DNA of 64,000 nt, from assembly GCA_014281115.1 (NCBI GenBank), contig JACONQ010000011.1, positions 2,294,001-2,358,000 on the forward strand, in the 5' to 3' direction. Numbering within the stretch: the stretch's first letter is position 1; every line of letters begins with the position of its first letter. This document shows, one piece after another, positions 35,422 to 47,423 of this stretch. The notes under the pieces were generated by a model, which saw only the letters and a list, made by a program, of their open reading frames with translations, searched no databases and was not told the origin of the DNA. The stretch comes from Laburnicola sp. R22_1. Its lineage: Eukaryota; Ascomycota; Dothideomycetes; Pleosporales; Didymosphaeriaceae. A program made the position numbers and the translations under genes.

Positions 35422-36567
35422 ATGTCGTCTCCGGCCACGTTCCCGCCGTTCCCTGCAGTGGACACTACGAATCGCCCGGACAACCTGGCGGACGAGGTCG
35501 AGTCGCCCAGCATATCGAGCACCAACGCCCTCGCCCGCTTCGAGTTCGAGGCCGGCCATGGCAGGGAGGGCACCAAGATTCTCATGGTCGAGTGGGAGGA
35601 CGACGGCACAACACGCGGCATCCGCGGCGAGTGGCACATCTCGTGGGAGGGCAAGGGCAAGACCACGGTGCTGCAGGCCGAGGACCAGCCCAGCAACGAC
35701 GTGAACCGCATCTACTTCATGCTCGCCCCCGGCGTTGCGGTGCCCTCCAGCGTAACGCTGACCCATCGGCCGCGGGACGGCGACCGGAATGCCGTAGTAT
35801 GGCACACGAACCCGCTGCCCGCTATCTTTCCACCCGAGCTGGGCGCATCGGCGCGCGCAACGGGGAGGAAGGGCATTCTCCACACAATCTGGGCGAAGAA
35901 GCGGCTGCAGGTGCTGCAGAAGGAGATTGAAACTGAGTCGCAAAACAACGTCGAAGGCATCGGCTTCTTGATGGCAGTACAAGAGAAGGAGTGGATCGAG
36001 GAGACTTTCGGCGTCAACGCGAAGCCCACAGGCCTCAACATGCAGCTAGCTGAGCCTACAGTTGCGCCTCTAGGCCCTGCAAGCCCGCGATCACCTGGCG
36101 GGGGCCGTCTCATGGAGAAGCTGCGCGGCCTCAAGCTAGGCACGAGCGAGAAAGACCTCACGGCAAAGCCAGAACCCGGCGAGGTGCCGTTTGCAAATCC
36201 GCTCTCACCCGAAACTTCAGACGTAGCTATCTCGTCCTTTGCTGCGTTCAAAGGCAACAACCCCGCAACGCTCGCAGCAAAGCCCCCGCAGCCCCCGCAG
36301 CCATCGACCCGAAAGGTCGCAGCGCGCATCGAGCCACCCGCCCTGGTGGCACAGCAGCAGCAAGCTGGCATGGCGTCCCTGAACGCTTTCGCGATGCCCG
36401 ATGTGCCCACGTTTCAGTCCCGTGGCGGCCCCTTACCTGATGATGATCATGACGACGGTTTGTTTGCGCTGCCGATCAGTCCCCGCAGCCCAGAGATGGG
36501 TAAGAGTCCCTTCTCGTTCGCTGGGAGTGAAACCGCGAAGTATGTCAGTGGGGAGCGTGCTTCGTAG
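35422..36567 (+). CDS. Conserved-looking fungal protein, function unknown
   Basis: Single exon, 381 residues. The N-terminal half (about residues 30-200) looks folded, with the WEDDG, GEWHISWEGKG and VNRIYFMLAPG segments and a predicted helical stretch ending in KEWIEETFG. The remainder is low-complexity and probably disordered: Pro/Ser-rich, a QQQQ run, an acidic DDDHDD cluster, and repeated SPRSPE-type phosphosite-like motifs. No signal peptide or membrane segment is visible. I do not recognise a named family. The strong codon-like composition, good start context (CCCCAATGTC) and lack of stops support a real gene. Confidence 0.75.
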   Translation: MSSPATFPPFPAVDTTNRPDNLADEVESPSISSTNALARFEFEAGHGREGTKILMVEWEDDGTTRGIRGEWHISWEGKGKTTVLQAEDQPSNDVNRIYFMLAPGVAVPSSVTLTHRPRDGDRNAVVWHTNPLPAIFPPELGASARATGRKGILHTIWAKKRLQVLQKEIETESQNNVEGIGFLMAVQEKEWIEETFGVNAKPTGLNMQLAEPTVAPLGPASPRSPGGGRLMEKLRGLKLGTSEKDLTAKPEPGEVPFANPLSPETSDVAISSFAAFKGNNPATLAAKPPQPPQPSTRKVAARIEPPALVAQQQQAGMASLNAFAMPDVPTFQSRGGPLPDDDHDDGLFALPISPRSPEMGKSPFSFAGSETAKYVSGERAS

Positions 36568-37152
36568 AGAAGCGCAGGAGCGGGGTGTGCTGGAGTTTTT
36601 GGACATTTCTGGGTTGGTTTTGATGATACCTAGAGTGGAGTGACGGCTGGGAAATGCGTCGTGAATGGCGATACGGGCAGCTTCGGCTCTGTAGGAGCCT
36701 CGAATAACTGGGACGTGCTTAGGAAGAAATGGACCATCTTGCAGTCTTGGGACACTGATCCAATACGCGTTGGAGCTGTTGCAGTACGCTTGATGTGCTG
36801 CACAGCCAACGTACTACATATGTAGCGTGCCTATCTCACCGCTGCTTACACTTGCACCAAGGCTATCCGATGAAGCATATTCCGAGGGAGGTAGCCAGGT
36901 GTGACTTGCCGTTGTATACCAGGCGTGCACCTGTGCAGGTGTGCAAGAACGGGCCCCGGGGTGGGTGAAGTCACGTGCACCTTGGCGCGCTAGCCACTAG
37001 CGCGGCTGCTCTGCAGTGCGTTACTCGACTTACGGACTGAGCTGCGCCGTTCCCAACCATCACTTCAGCCCGGAGTGTTTTTGCTGCGCGCTGAACCTCT
37101 GTCCTGCTCTGGCCGCCGATACAGTCACAACCACGGGTTCGTCTTAACCGAC
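36568..37152. other. Intergenic, PRP39 upstream region
   Basis: No gene seen. It contains a CACGTG box (about 36973-36978) and a short inverted CACCTGTGCAGGTG near 36928-36941, possible regulatory elements of PRP39 or the preceding gene; function is not shown. Confidence 0.5.
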
Positions 37153-39272
37153 ATGTTTGTCCACGGACGCGGCAGCATCGCGCAAGTGCAATACATTGGC
37201 GACGAAGCCGCCACCGAGATCAACAAGCTGCTCGCCGCAGTGGTACGTATCCTTATCGGTATTCTGGGAGCATGCACGCGCTGATGCAGGCTCAGGTCGA
37301 GAACGAAGATGAATTCGAGCGATGGGAAGCCCTAGTCGCCCGCGCGACAGAATTGGAAGGCGGCGTCAACCGCAACTCCAGCCCTTCGTCCATCGAGCTC
37401 GTTCGCAACGCCTACGACTGCTTCCTCGCCAAATTCCCGCTCTTCTTCGGATACTGGAAGAAATACGCCGATCTCGAGTTTGCCATCGGCGGTACGGAGA
37501 CGGCTGAGATGGTGAGTGCTGCTGCGACGCCTTCGCGAGACGCACGCTGACCATGCTGCAGGTATATGAGCGCGGAGTGTCATGCGTGCCTAGCTCTGTG
37601 GACCTATGGGCAAATTATTGCGCCTTCAAGATGGACACGAGCCATGACAACGACATCATCCGAGAGTAAGTCTTGCTTCCTTCCTTGATTCGGGAACTCA
37701 ATTGCACCCGTAGCCGACGATGAAGCAGCTGCTGGCTAGCTTTCTCCACTCTGGGCGGCTAACATGCCAACTCGTACGACATCACTTGCGCCGTTCACTG
37801 CCCACTGCCCTCTCTCACTTTGAGCACGACAAGCACATGGATGTCTTTCGCACCGGAATGGTTGTTTTGGTCCTGCCAGAAGGCGTTGCACTTCCTCTAC
37901 TGCAAGCTCACCCCTTGTCCCCCTCCTATCCCCATCACCTTGTAAACTTTGCTAACCTTAGTTAATTATCAGCTTGTTCGAGCGAGGTGCCCACTTTGTT
38001 GGTCTTGATTTCCAGAGCCATCCCTTCTGGGACAAGTACATTGAGTTCGAGGATAGAAACAACGAACCCTCAAGAGTTACCCTGCTCTACCGCCGCGTCT
38101 CACAGGTCCCAATGTACCAGTTTGCTAGATACTACGAGAAGTTCCGCGCTCTAATCAGCACTCGTCCGGTAGAAGAACTCGCGGAAGCGGAGACACTGGC
38201 AACTCTGCAGACAGCTGTCGATAGCGAGAATCAGGGTTTCGAGCGCGCACCTCTCGAGCTCGATCGTCAACTTCGCGCCAAGCTCGACCACTGGTATTAC
38301 GAGGTCTATGGCCGCACTCAAGCCGACGTCACGGCTCGCTGGCCATTCGAAGAGAAAATCAAACGCGGGTATTTCCATGTGACTGCCCTCGATGAGGAGG
38401 ATGTGGAGAACTGGCGCAATTATCTCGACTTTGAAGAGGCCCAGGGAGACTTCACCCGGACGTGCTTCCTCTACGAGCGCTGCCTGGTTGCCGCTGCCTT
38501 GTACGAAGAATTCTGGCTACGCTATGCGCGCTGGATGTTTTCGCAGGGCAAGGATGAGGATTGTCGACAAATCTACATGCGAGCGAGCTGCATCTTCGTG
38601 CCAATCTCTCAACCAACTGTACGGCTCAACTGGGCTCGATTCGAAGAAAAGCTAGGCCGAGTCCCAATCGCACATGGCATTCATGAATCTATTCTGGATC
38701 AGAACTCAGAACATGTTGAGACAATCATATCACTTGCAGGTGTGTACCGTCGTCACGAAGGCGCCGATGCTGCTGTCGGCATTTTGGAGAAATACATCAA
38801 CCTACGGAATGTTCAAATCGGCGGAGTTCTAGCGGCGGAGCAAGCTCGCATTCTGTGGCAGTCCAAGGGCTCGGTGGATGAGGCTCGTCAGCTGTTCCAA
38901 GACAAGTCCGACAAGTTCCTGGAATCGAAGGAATTCTGGCTCAAGTATATGGACTTCGAGATCGCTCAGCCGTCAACCGATCAAGATGAAGCGCATGCGC
39001 GCGTGAAGGGCATCCATGAGACTATTCGTACCAAGGGTCGCTTTGCTGAGGATGCAGCCAAGGCGCTGTCGCATCACTACATGGAGTACTTGATGGACCA
39101 CGGAGGCAAAGACGCTGCCGATGAGTTCATGCAGCTCGATAGAGAGGTGAACGGGTATGTATCATCTAAGAGCGTCTCCCTTCCCACTTCCGGCAGTTCG
39201 AAACCTCACTCGACAGCGAAGAAGCGCAAAAACAAGAACAAGTCAGCAACAGCAGCGATAGTGCTGTCATAA
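37153..39272 (+). CDS. PRP39: U1 snRNP component Prp39
   Basis: Four exons, 37153-37242, 37296-37511, 37562-37665 and 37973-39272, give 569 residues, close to the usual fungal length. The product is a chain of HAT (half-a-TPR) repeats with the expected aromatic pattern (FERWEALV, YWKKYADLEF, WANYCAFKMD, FWDKYIEFED, WRNYLDFEE, FWLRYARWM, FWLKYMDFEI), followed by a Lys-rich tail (KKRKNKNK). Prp39 helps U1 snRNP bind the 5' splice site in the nucleus. Introns 1 and 2 are 53 and 50 bp with CTGAT and CTGAC branches; intron 3 is unusually long (307 bp), with a CTAAC branch. At intron 1 two acceptors lie 6 nt apart (GCAG|GCTCAG|GTC), both in frame. A 42-nt GTATGT...CAG segment near 39155 is in frame and probably retained. 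The gene converges on the GGT gene. Confidence 0.9.
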
Positions 39273-40243
39273 CCTTCTCTACCTCGGGAAAGAAAGATAT
39301 TGACGGTCTGCTGTCCGCTCGCAAATATGCACCATCCCGCTTTAGCACATTTCCACTACACACTCATGTCGTTAGTTAATCCTCCCGCTTTGCATGGTAG
39401 ACAGTAAATGTAAAGAACCTGTTCTTATATTCAAAAGGCCATTTGCTGACTTGAGTTTTGTGTCTACAGTCCGTACCCGAGCAAGAAGGACGAGGACTCT
39501 ATGGCCTGATGACCGCCTGGAAAGAAATCGGGCTAGTAGGAGTCTCAGCGTTGCGTGGTCAGTTGCTACAACTCCCGCGCCTAGACCATAACTAACTCCC
39601 GCATTCAGATGTTTTGCTGTAGATGAGTGACGTTCTTGACCATCCACTCGATATCCACGGGAACCAAAACGCTCGGTTCTGAAGACGGTAACCGCCAATG
39701 TTTAAGGAAAGAGTTTATCGTCCCTGTGGTACAGTACGGACCTCCAAGCCAAACTCGAAACTCGAAACTCTCGATGGCTTGCTCGTTATTTTTTTCTGAG
39801 ATAACTACATATTTGACAGTGTATAGTCACCTCTATCCTCTATGTCGGGGAGATGGTTTTCATTTCGAATGTAGTCTGTCTATTTTACATTTTCATTATC
39901 TCGATATGGAAATGTAGGGCAAGGGGTGGGTGGGTGGACTGGAGGAGGTATCCAGCGTTTGTTCGAGTTTAGCATTAGTCTTGTAAATGGAATGGAGTTG
40001 CGTGCTTTGTCATGTGCTGGTGTAGCGGGAGTATAGTGATGATTATTTTGAAGATTGGTTGTACGGCGCGAGTGCGAGTGCGAGTGCGAGTGCGGATTGA
40101 TGGCCCTAGAAATCTATCTTTCGACATGGACATAGTCACTGAATACCTAGTGACGTTCCCCGCTCAAAGCTAACAACAGCATGCAACCGCATTCTATCCT
40201 AGCTGCGTACACAAAATATCAAAGCGCCCATCCAACCCCTCAT
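39273..40243. other. Convergent intergenic region
   Basis: Lies between the 3' ends of PRP39 and the GGT gene. No gene is supported. Confidence 0.55.
40066..40094. repeat. GAGTGC hexanucleotide repeat
   Basis: About four tandem GCGAGT units in the intergenic spacer downstream of the GGT gene. Confidence 0.8.
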
Positions 40244-42126
40244 TCAAACCACAAACCCCCCCGAATTCTTCTGCCGCGGCTCCCCCGCCGCCTCAAACGT
40301 CCCATTACGCAGCCTCCGCAGTCCCTGCGCCGTAGACTGCCCTGGCGCTACCCACGTCACATTTGCGCCGAGCTCCTTCAAAAACGCAGTCGTCTCGTTG
40401 TTGAAGGCGTACTCAAAGCTGACCCGCGCAGGCACCAACTGATCGTGTATGCGCGGCTGAGCCAGCGCATCTGCGGTGCTCAACTCCCCATCCAAAACGT
40501 GCATCAAGTTCTGAATCGTCGCCGTGATGATGCGCGAGCCGCCTGCGGCGCCGATAGCGACGTAGAAGGCGGCCGCGAGGGAGGTAGCGTTGAGGTGTTC
40601 GACTATGACGGGCGCGATGGACGAGAGGGGCCGTTTTCCCGGGCGGACAAAGTTGGCAGGCGAAGGGATGAAGCCGAATGCATTGGTCGTGTTGGGGATG
40701 GAGAAGTCGTTCATTTCGTTGTTCATCACGACGCCCGTCTCGGGGACGACGAGCTTGGCGCCAAACAGCGTGTTGATGGTCGTGGTTAGGCTGATGGAAA
40801 GGCCCGTGTGGTCGGCGGTTACGACGTGCGAAGTCCCTGGTGTCTCGAGGGACTCGAGGCCCTTGGGGTCGTAGTACGATACGTTGAATGTGCGCGTGTC
40901 GCTGATTTTGGACCGGATTTCCGAGGCCGTGGCGGCGGATAGCATGGCTTCTTGGTAGGCGTCGATGCCTTGTACGTACAGGGGGTCGCCGAGCTCGGCG
41001 CGCATACCGTAGGCGAATTTCATGGCTTCGTCGAGCCGGTGGGTTGTTAGGTTTGTGGAGGAGGGATCGCCGATGTTTTGGTAGCCTTCTAGGATTTTGA
41101 GGACGGAGAGGGCGACTTCGCCGCCCGAGGGTGCGGAGCAGGCGGTTAGTTTGTAATCGCGGTAGGTTATTGAGGAAGGCTTGCGGAGCGCGATGGTGTA
41201 GTTTTTGAGGTCCTCGGTTGTCATGGTGCCGTTGCGGGCTTGGAGGGCTCGGATGGTGGCTTCTGCTATGGGACCTTCGTAGAATACGTCTGGGCCTTCT
41301 CGTGCGATTGTTTCGAGGGTGTCGGCATATCTCTTTCTCGTCATGGTCTCGTTGAGTTTTGGAAGTCGCCCGTGGGGTGCGAAGTCAAGCGCGAATTCTA
41401 CATCATCAATCAAGAAGTTGGCCGTCGCATTCTGTTTTGCGGAGCTTATCGCCGAGTTGATGTATTTGACGAGATCCTGGTTGACGGTCCAGCCTTCGCG
41501 GGCGACCTTGACAGCCGGTAGCAGAACAGTGGACCAAGGTAGGACTCCATACTTCTCGTGGAGGTATTGGAGGCCGCGAAGTTCACCGGGGACGCCTGCC
41601 GCGAGACCGCCTGTCAAGCTTGCGTCCTCGTTGTCCTTGTACATGTCTTCGAAAGCAGCGGCCGGAGCCGTCTCCCGGAAGTCGATGAACTCGTATGTAC
41701 CATTAGCTGCACGGACGATCATGAAGCCTCCTCCCCCAAGGCCTGGGATGTTTGTCAGTATCTAGTGTGTACTATTTGTTTGAAGCTACAACACCAGGAA
41801 ACAGATGTCGACTTACCCGAATGGTACATGCCAACTACACCTACACAAGCTACCGTCCCAACCATGGCGTCGGCCGCGTTTCCTCCCTGCGTCAACAACT
41901 CGGTACCAATGCGACTGCAGATGTCGCTCTCCGACGCGACAGCTCCCAGGTGGCCAGGCTCCAACGCTGGAAGCGTACCATGTTGTGGGCTAGCAATTGG
42001 ACTCCCAAAAACAGTCTGCAGCGTTAGAAGACCCGTGAGGGACTGGGACAGACTAGGCGCCATGGCCGCAGGATACACGTGGAGTGGGAGAAGAGAGCGC
42101 AGCAGCGACAAGAGAGAAGCCATCAT
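40244..42126 (-). CDS. ggt: Gamma-glutamyltranspeptidase
   Basis: Two exons, 42126-41817 and 41742-40244, give 602 residues. The 74-bp intron (GTAAGT donor, ACTGAC branch, CCCAG acceptor) joins YHSG to LGGGGFMIVR, the conserved GGT N-terminal motif. Other family marks: a GTSH motif with the nucleophile Thr at about residue 407, where the precursor cleaves itself into two subunits; NNEMNDFS for substrate binding; and RPLSSIAP. The hydrophobic N-terminus (MMASLLSLLRSLLPLHVYPA) and many N-X-S/T sites suggest a secreted or membrane-anchored glycoprotein. The enzyme removes the gamma-glutamyl group of glutathione and conjugates. Alternative starts at 42123 or 42063 would shorten the leader. Confidence 0.92.
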
Positions 42127-42855
42127 CCCCTGACAAGAAAACAAACAAACCCTGGTTGCGGAGGGGCAGCCGCGACCGATCCACACGGACAGCGCCGTAT
42201 GTGGTGCTTCACCCTAGCGGCTGTAGTCGACCGTCGACGCCCAGTAGTGCGCACGAAAGTCAAGGCCGGCATTGCATGCGGCACGGGCCAGAGAGAGCGG
42301 CGTCAATGACAGATGGAACATTGATTTCGGCAAGGCCAAACGTACTTTTCTGCCAAGATCACTTGGGGATGCAAAACACCATCCGAACAAACCAAAAGGC
42401 ACAGAGAGGTTGGGGCGTTGATGGACGGACAAGTGGGCACCGTGGATGCACTGCACGTTTCCGTAGTCGCAAACTCTGCTGGGCGTTGGAGGGAGCGCTA
42501 TGCTTAATGGGTAAGGTGAAGCTTAATTTGGCTCGCTACAGAGGGCGGCTCCCGACACAGGGACGGATGTTACATCATTGATATCGGAATCTCTTCAATT
42601 TTTGGAACCAGAGAATGAAAAATCTACCTAAAACGACCATCATATCAGGCTTCATCAACACTCAGGCCTCTATAGCCAGCAATCCAGGAGTTTAGCCGGG
42701 AGGTGATAGGTACCTCTTCACGTGACTTGACAAGGTCTTTATTGAGGCCGCTTACGTTATGCTGTACACGTGAGGCCATGATAATCACTTTTCCCAGTGT
42801 CAAGGGACCTCCCGCTGCCCTGGCGTTCATGATGAAGACGAAGCTCGATTCAGTC
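42127..42855. other. GGT upstream region, no gene supported
   Basis: GC-balanced spacer. Frames on both strands lack recognisable domains. The 3' UTR of the possible minus-strand gene at 42856 would lie here. Confidence 0.45.
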
Positions 42856-43572
42856 TTACAAAACCGAGGTGTCCCGAGGATTATAATATGTTGGTGGCAC
42901 TGCACCCGTCTGATCCTCAAAATACGGTGGCCTTCCGTCCCAGCCATTATAGTTGTGTTGGTTCGCGACATGGATATTGATGCGCTCTCGGAGTTCGGGG
43001 CTCGCAACTCTGACGTAGGAGAGCCTTTTTCCGTAGTCGACAAGAAGGACGGGAAGGTTCGCCTTGTGATGGGCAGTGGACACGTCGTAATCGTCATTAA
43101 AAATATCGAAAACCAAGATTGTTAGTTGTTGCCACTTTTGGATCGCAAGGAGCTTGTGGCGGCTTCCGTTATGAGAGACATCGAGAGTAGAGCATGCCGT
43201 CTGCACAACCTCATCGTATGCGTTGGGATACAAGGGCGATTTTCTTCTAAGAAATACAGCAACCCTCGTAGGTTTCCCGGCCTGGACAATATCAACAACA
43301 GGCTGTCTTGTCAGAATATCGCTCTGCATGGGGAAGTAATCTTTGGTTGTATACCTTTGAGAGAGGTGTTGCTTCGAGTTCCATGGAGTCGAAAGGCGAA
43401 CAGTGTGCGCAGTGTGGCGAACGTCTGGAAAAGAGGGGTTTAATAATTCAAATGCAAGGGGACTTTCCATGGCGATTTGATTGGCTGACATCCTGTGGCT
43501 CGTGCGGCACAAACCAGGCATTTTACCACGGAACCAGTAATCATGATTGGAGATGTCAATGTACAGTTGCAA
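42856..43572 (-). CDS. Possible orphan protein gene
   Basis: A 238-codon minus-strand frame, free of stops, in GC-balanced DNA. The middle reads like a folded protein (VVDIVQAGKPTRVAVFL, then LAIQKWQQLTILVFDIFNDD, then ASPELRERINIHV), and the C-terminus is a Tyr/Pro-rich tail. No family recognised. The true 5' end is uncertain: a further minus-strand frame at 43610-43861 could be an upstream exon, and the frame's first residues may be intron or UTR. The gene sits at the edge of the AT-rich island, a place where lineage-specific genes are common. It could also be a chance frame; the length and composition argue mildly for a gene. Confidence 0.4.
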   Translation of the reverse strand: MQLYIDISNHDYWFRGKMPGLCRTSHRMSANQIAMESPLAFELLNPSFPDVRHTAHTVRLSTPWNSKQHLSQRYTTKDYFPMQSDILTRQPVVDIVQAGKPTRVAVFLRRKSPLYPNAYDEVVQTACSTLDVSHNGSRHKLLAIQKWQQLTILVFDIFNDDYDVSTAHHKANLPVLLVDYGKRLSYVRVASPELRERINIHVANQHNYNGWDGRPPYFEDQTGAVPPTYYNPRDTSVL

Positions 43573-44150
43573 CCATAAACGCGTGCAAGGTACGTGAGTT
43601 ATATTTCGACTAGGACATGCGGTAATTACCCATCACTGTCAGGTGGGGAAGGGTAGCCACAAGCTTGGCACAACCCTTCGCGTTCCACCACCCAACCTGA
43701 AGCCGAGGCATCATCATGGTGTCCTCCACAATCTTGGTCTCGAAATCTTCTAAACTCATGCTGGCAAGTTCCCCCCCTTCCCGTACAAAGAATCTTCTTC
43801 CAGATGCACATCTGCAAACATCAGTCAATGGTTCCCAGCCTTCTGTCTCGCTTCCTTGCAAAGGGACAGGCTTACGTGTGCAGTGAAGTGGTAGACTCTG
43901 CTAATGTTTCAGGAACAGAGGACAGAGTGTCTTGTAGTTGCCCTGTTGTGACGAATTGCTCTCTCCTATGGTACCACCGCAGTCTCTATGGTACTTGGTT
44001 GCCGGCGTTACTACCTACTGTGGATAATGCGTGCCTAGCTGCTTCGACGTCTATATCACGTGATAGGTTCCGCGCTAATGGTGGGGCAGCGGCAATTCTT
44101 CGGGGCGAGACTGCATTGCACGCATCTATCTACAGCGCAGCACGCATTCC
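43573..44150. other. Edge of the gene island
   Basis: GC-balanced DNA without a supported gene, apart from the possible upstream exon of the preceding frame. Composition drops abruptly to very AT-rich at about 44150, with no terminal repeat visible at the step. Confidence 0.5.
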
Positions 44151-44746
44151 TAACTATTTTTTTTATAAATAAAGCTATATCCCATAACTATACTATAGTT
44201 AAAAAAAATCTAGCTATAATTTTTTTATATACTAGCTCTATAAGATACTATATAAATATATATAACTAAGTTAATAATATATATATTTTTAGCTTCCTAC
44301 CTTCTAGTGTAAGCTAGAAAAAGTTATTTATAGTTTAAACTATAGTAACTCTAAAAAGCTTTATATTATCTAAAAACTTTAAATAAACTATAAGTTTCTA
44401 GCCGCGTATAAGAGGACTCTTTTTAGTTATTTAGCTCTATTTATCTACTATAATAATTAACTAACTTAAGTAAAACTAAACTATAAAGTAATTAAGATAA
44501 TACGCCCCTACTATAAAGTAGATTTTAATATTTTCTACGCTATATTTAAGCTCTTAAACTATACTACCCTAGAGATAGTTATACTATTTACTAAAAAGCT
44601 AAGGCTAAAAAGAGTAATAAGTAATAAGCAACTAGTAAAATTATTTATTTTAGACTACTACTATATAAAAAAATATAGTTTATAAGCTATTATTAAGCTA
44701 TATAATATATTAATAGTACTTATAAAAACTAATAATATAGTAACCT
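44151..44746. other. RIP-altered AT-rich DNA
   Basis: Decayed repeat sequence that was interrupted by R1-D and resumes at 46663. Several plus-strand frames would open if stops were read through, so a transposon gene is likely, but I cannot name it. Confidence 0.4.
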
Positions 44747-44932
44747 AAGTAAATATAAATTATTAAATATCTTTATTATATAAAGATTCTAACTAAGATT
44801 AAGTTTATACTATATATAAAGAGAAGTAAAATAAAAGGCACTAAAACCTAGTACTTAGTATATAGTAGTAGTAATAAAATATATATAAAATAATAATAAT
44901 TTTATTATTACCTTTCTTTATAGTAGTATTAT

Positions 44933-45220
44933 TATTAAATGGGTACTCTACAGCTAGCTGTATAGACATCGAATTCTAATCCTCTATACTGGCAAGCGTG
45001 GAGAGTGTACGGGGCGATCGTACGAGGAAAGGAAATAACATAACAGAACGACTTGGTATTAATTGCTTGTCTCTAGAGAGGGTGCGGATGGAAAGGAGAA
45101 GATCTTGCGGCGCACGGGCCGCGGTGCACGGGCATCACGTGATGCCCACGTGATGCCATCGTGCGGCAATATTGAAACCTCAACACCCTCAGATGCCCTT
45201 GCCCGTACGGTGTACGGATA
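44933..45220. mobile_element. Solo LTR of the copia family at 50792-58291
   Basis: 288 bp with ATTAT on both sides (44928-44932 and 45221-45225), a perfect 5-bp duplication. It matches the LTRs at 50792-51066 and 58003-58291 but is much less RIP-altered, keeping GC-rich stretches such as GCGGCGCACGGGCCGCGG and the palindrome GCATCACGTGATGC. It represents excision of an element by LTR recombination. Confidence 0.9.
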
Positions 45221-46189
45221 ATTATTAATAATAGTTAATAGATAGTTTACTATCTAGTATAACTAAGTTATATATTATCTCTTAACTAGTAGACTATTAG
45301 AAAGTTATAGTAGACCTATATAAAGTTATAACTATAAAAGTAGTATAGGTAATATAATACTTAATTATAGTTTAGTTATTATATTTATAATCTAGTAGTA
45401 GTATAACTATAGTTTACTATATATATAGTGTATAAAGTCTACCTTTTATAATATTAATAATACTTAGTATACTAAATCTTTACTTTTAATATATAATTAC
45501 TATTACTATCTTTTAAATTTAGCTTTTTATTTATTATATCTAGTAACGCAATAATATTCTAGTAGTCTAACTATATTACTTTTTTTATATAGAGTAGTAT
45601 AGCTATAGTAGAGTTTTAAAAGTATATAAAGAATTAGCTAGATAAAGTTAAAAATAATCTATAGAGATTTAGTAATTTTATATAGCAAGTAAAGTTATTA
45701 GAGGGGCCTCTTAATCTTAATATTTTTAATAATACCTAGTCCTAGCTATTTAGGCCCTATTAGCTAGTTTTATAACTTTAGATTCTAAAGTGTAAAGTAC
45801 TTCTTTAGTACCTAAATAAAGAGTTAGGTTAGGTATTTATACTATAATAATAGAATAAAGTAAAAGTGTTACTAAAAAAGCTTAAAAATAAAAACTAGTA
45901 AAGTAAAAGTATAAGGTAGCTACTAGATATTAAGTAGTAGTTTTTAAAAATAATAAAAGTTTAAAAGCGCAGCTATAGTATAAAAAGCTTATAAATATAG
46001 TAGTAATTATTTAAAGTACTATTAAGATAGACAACTATAACTAAGTAATAAAAGTAAGAGTAAGTAATAGTAATAAAAGTATAAAAGAAATAGGTAGTAG
46101 TAAGGTTCTAGAGAAAATATAATATAGCTCGCTAGTTATAAAGGAAATTTACTATAGAAAAAGTTAATAAAATAGTTACTATTATAATT

Positions 46190-46579
<390 letters not shown>

Positions 46580-46662
46580 ATAATATAGTAGTTAGTTAAA
46601 TAGCTAGTCTAGAATTATATAATATTACAAATTAAGTCTAGAAGAAAAGTAAATAGAGATTA

Positions 46663-47409
46663 TATTAATTAATAAATAAAGTATCTTAGGGTATTACTAA
46701 AAATAATAAATAATAATAAGTTTTTTAAGGCATTATAAGCGTGTAATAAGAAAAGCGCATAGTAGCTAGTAGGTATCTAGATATTAGTAAGTATACTATA
46801 GGTAACAAAGATACTAGTAAAGATATTATTAGTAGTTACCTATAATAGTATTATTTCTAAAATTAAACAGTTTCTTAATTATATAATCTAACTATAAAGT
46901 GCCTATAAGTCTTAGTTAAGACTATTCCTAACTATATATAATTAGATCTTAAAAATACTTTACTAAATAGAATTTATATATAAAATAATAATATTATTAT
47001 TTAGCTATTTTTTTGCTAAATACTTATTATATAATTTTTTTACGACTAAGGAGTTTCTAATAAAAATATTATAATAATAGTAAATATTTCTTCTACTATT
47101 ATATATATAGAAAAGTATTTCAAGATATTAATAAAAAGAGGTTAGCATGTTATAAGCGAGCTTAGCGATACTTACTATATAGTATTAATTAAATTTATTT
47201 AGAAAGAGAATAATAAAGGCTTTTATCTTAAATAGTATAATAAAAAAGTAGAGCCCTCTACTTAGTAATTAAAAAGAACGTAAAAAAGTACTTATATCTT
47301 AAATAATATAATAATAAAAATAGAGTCTTTTACTTAGTAATTAAAAAGCGTATAAAAAATAGTATATATACCTAATAAGTAATTAAAAATAAATTTTAAA
47401 TATATATTA
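46663..47409. other. AT-rich DNA with R3 and R4 repeats
   Basis: Continuation of the sequence interrupted by R1-D, then a segment (about 47051-47175, called R4) that is repeated near 59989-60125, then one full and one partial R3. No gene recognised. Confidence 0.5.
47211..47370 (-). repeat. R3 repeat plus partial second copy
   Basis: AATAAAGGCTTTTATCTTAA, AAGTAGAGCCCTCTACTTAG hairpin and AAAAAGAACGTAAAAAAGTA, followed by a second diverged copy from 47290. Confidence 0.65.
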
Positions 47410-47423
47410 TATATATAAATTTA

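Noticed and set aside
37720..37965. 81-codon frame inside PRP39 intron 3 as an extra exon
   Set aside because: Its product does not resemble HAT repeats, and including it would break the join between exons 3 and 4, which fits Prp39.
43308..43613. Plus-strand frame with two CxxC pairs, possibly a zinc-binding protein
   Set aside because: It is antisense to the better minus-strand frame, and the Cys spacing does not fit a known zinc motif well.
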